The position numbers and the translations under genes were made by a program. From positions 6,272,891 to 6,336,890 of the forward strand of contig OY744461.1 of NCBI GenBank assembly GCA_963556145.1: a stretch of 64,000 nt of DNA, read 5' to 3'. Below are positions 63,978 to 64,000 of this stretch, in pieces (position 1 is the stretch's first letter; the number at the start of each line of letters is the position of its first letter). The notes under the pieces are model-generated. The model did not search any database and was not told the DNA's origin. It saw nothing but the letters and a program-made list of their open reading frames with translations. Source of the stretch: Hygrocybe punicea. Its lineage: Eukaryota; Basidiomycota; Agaricomycetes; Agaricales; Hygrophoraceae.

Positions 63978-64000
63978 TGTGGGTGGAAGGAGCTGAGATG

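Larger units (their letters stand above)
55520..64000 (-). mobile_element. Gypsy-B: Ty3/Gypsy retrotransposon, minus strand, 5' end beyond the window
   Basis: Gag-protease (63977-61722) and pol (61752-58072) lie in order on the minus strand, the latter in a single frame with only five TGA stops. A spliced plus-strand gene (56465-57862) sits between pol and the expected 3' LTR. The left boundary is near 55520, where Helitron homology stops; the 5' LTR and primer-binding site must lie right of 64000, since Gag starts only about 23 bases from the edge. It is related to Gypsy-A but lacks the ASCH-like tail. Composition is GC-richer than its surroundings. Confidence 0.85.

Noticed and set aside
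1..64000. Ribosomal RNA, standard tRNA genes, telomere repeats
   Set aside because: None seen; the only tRNA-like sequences are retroelement primer sites.

Overview
This is eukaryotic, transposon-dominated DNA, almost certainly from a basidiomycete fungus and most likely an Agaricomycete. The reasons are the short (about 50-60 nt) GT..AG introns, a secreted fungal-type lysophospholipase, a Plavaka-type CACTA transposase, a Helitron with an N-terminal DUF6570-like part, and hAT, Ty1/Copia and Ty3/Gypsy families typical of mushroom genomes. Only one ordinary host gene is clearly visible, a lysophospholipase at about 38.4-41.0 kb on the minus strand. Nearly everything else is mobile DNA, much of it nested.

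Layout. 1-830 is unassigned. 831-11628 is a degraded Copia element whose gag-protease region is split by two hAT elements (1309-2056 and 2681-7948, each with a perfect 8-bp target duplication); the larger carries its own minus-strand transposase gene. 12413-14604 is the 5' part of another hAT, cut off where a plus-strand Gypsy element (Gypsy-A, about 14605-19966) begins. Gypsy-A ends in an ASCH-like domain fused behind the integrase. 20-24 kb holds an acidic accessory ORF split by a hAT MITE (21460-22508) and an LTR-like stretch. 24.2-31.1 kb on the minus strand holds a transposon-associated gene fragment and a Plavaka (CACTA) transposase split by a hAT element (26517-27939) and a Tc1/mariner-type MITE (29099-29482). 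31.3-33.25 kb is a cysteine-rich gene remnant split by a hAT element (32019-33126). 34.4-38.2 kb is a decayed DUF659 hAT gene split by a hAT MITE (36454-37398).

From 41383 rightwards there is a Russian-doll structure. A hAT element (start 41383, right end not found) is interrupted by an LTR element without recognisable pol (42871-47311), which is itself interrupted by a solo LTR (44681-46302, TSD CAAGG) that carries a small spliced antisense gene. Further along the same hAT gene a Helitron is inserted (3' end exactly at 48039). The Helitron is in turn interrupted, at about 55.5 kb, by a minus-strand Gypsy element (Gypsy-B) that runs off the right edge and carries a spliced, antisense Zn2Cys6-like gene.

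Two broad signals stand out. First, in-frame stops in the retroelements are mostly TGA: all five in Gypsy-B pol, which is otherwise frameshift-free. This is what C-to-T change at CGA or TGG codons would give. Second, several elements carry unexpected cargo: an ASCH-like domain behind a Gypsy integrase, a cysteine-protease-like (USP-like) domain at the Helitron C terminus, and antisense spliced cysteine-cluster genes in or near LTRs. All family calls come from reading motifs by eye; no database search was run.
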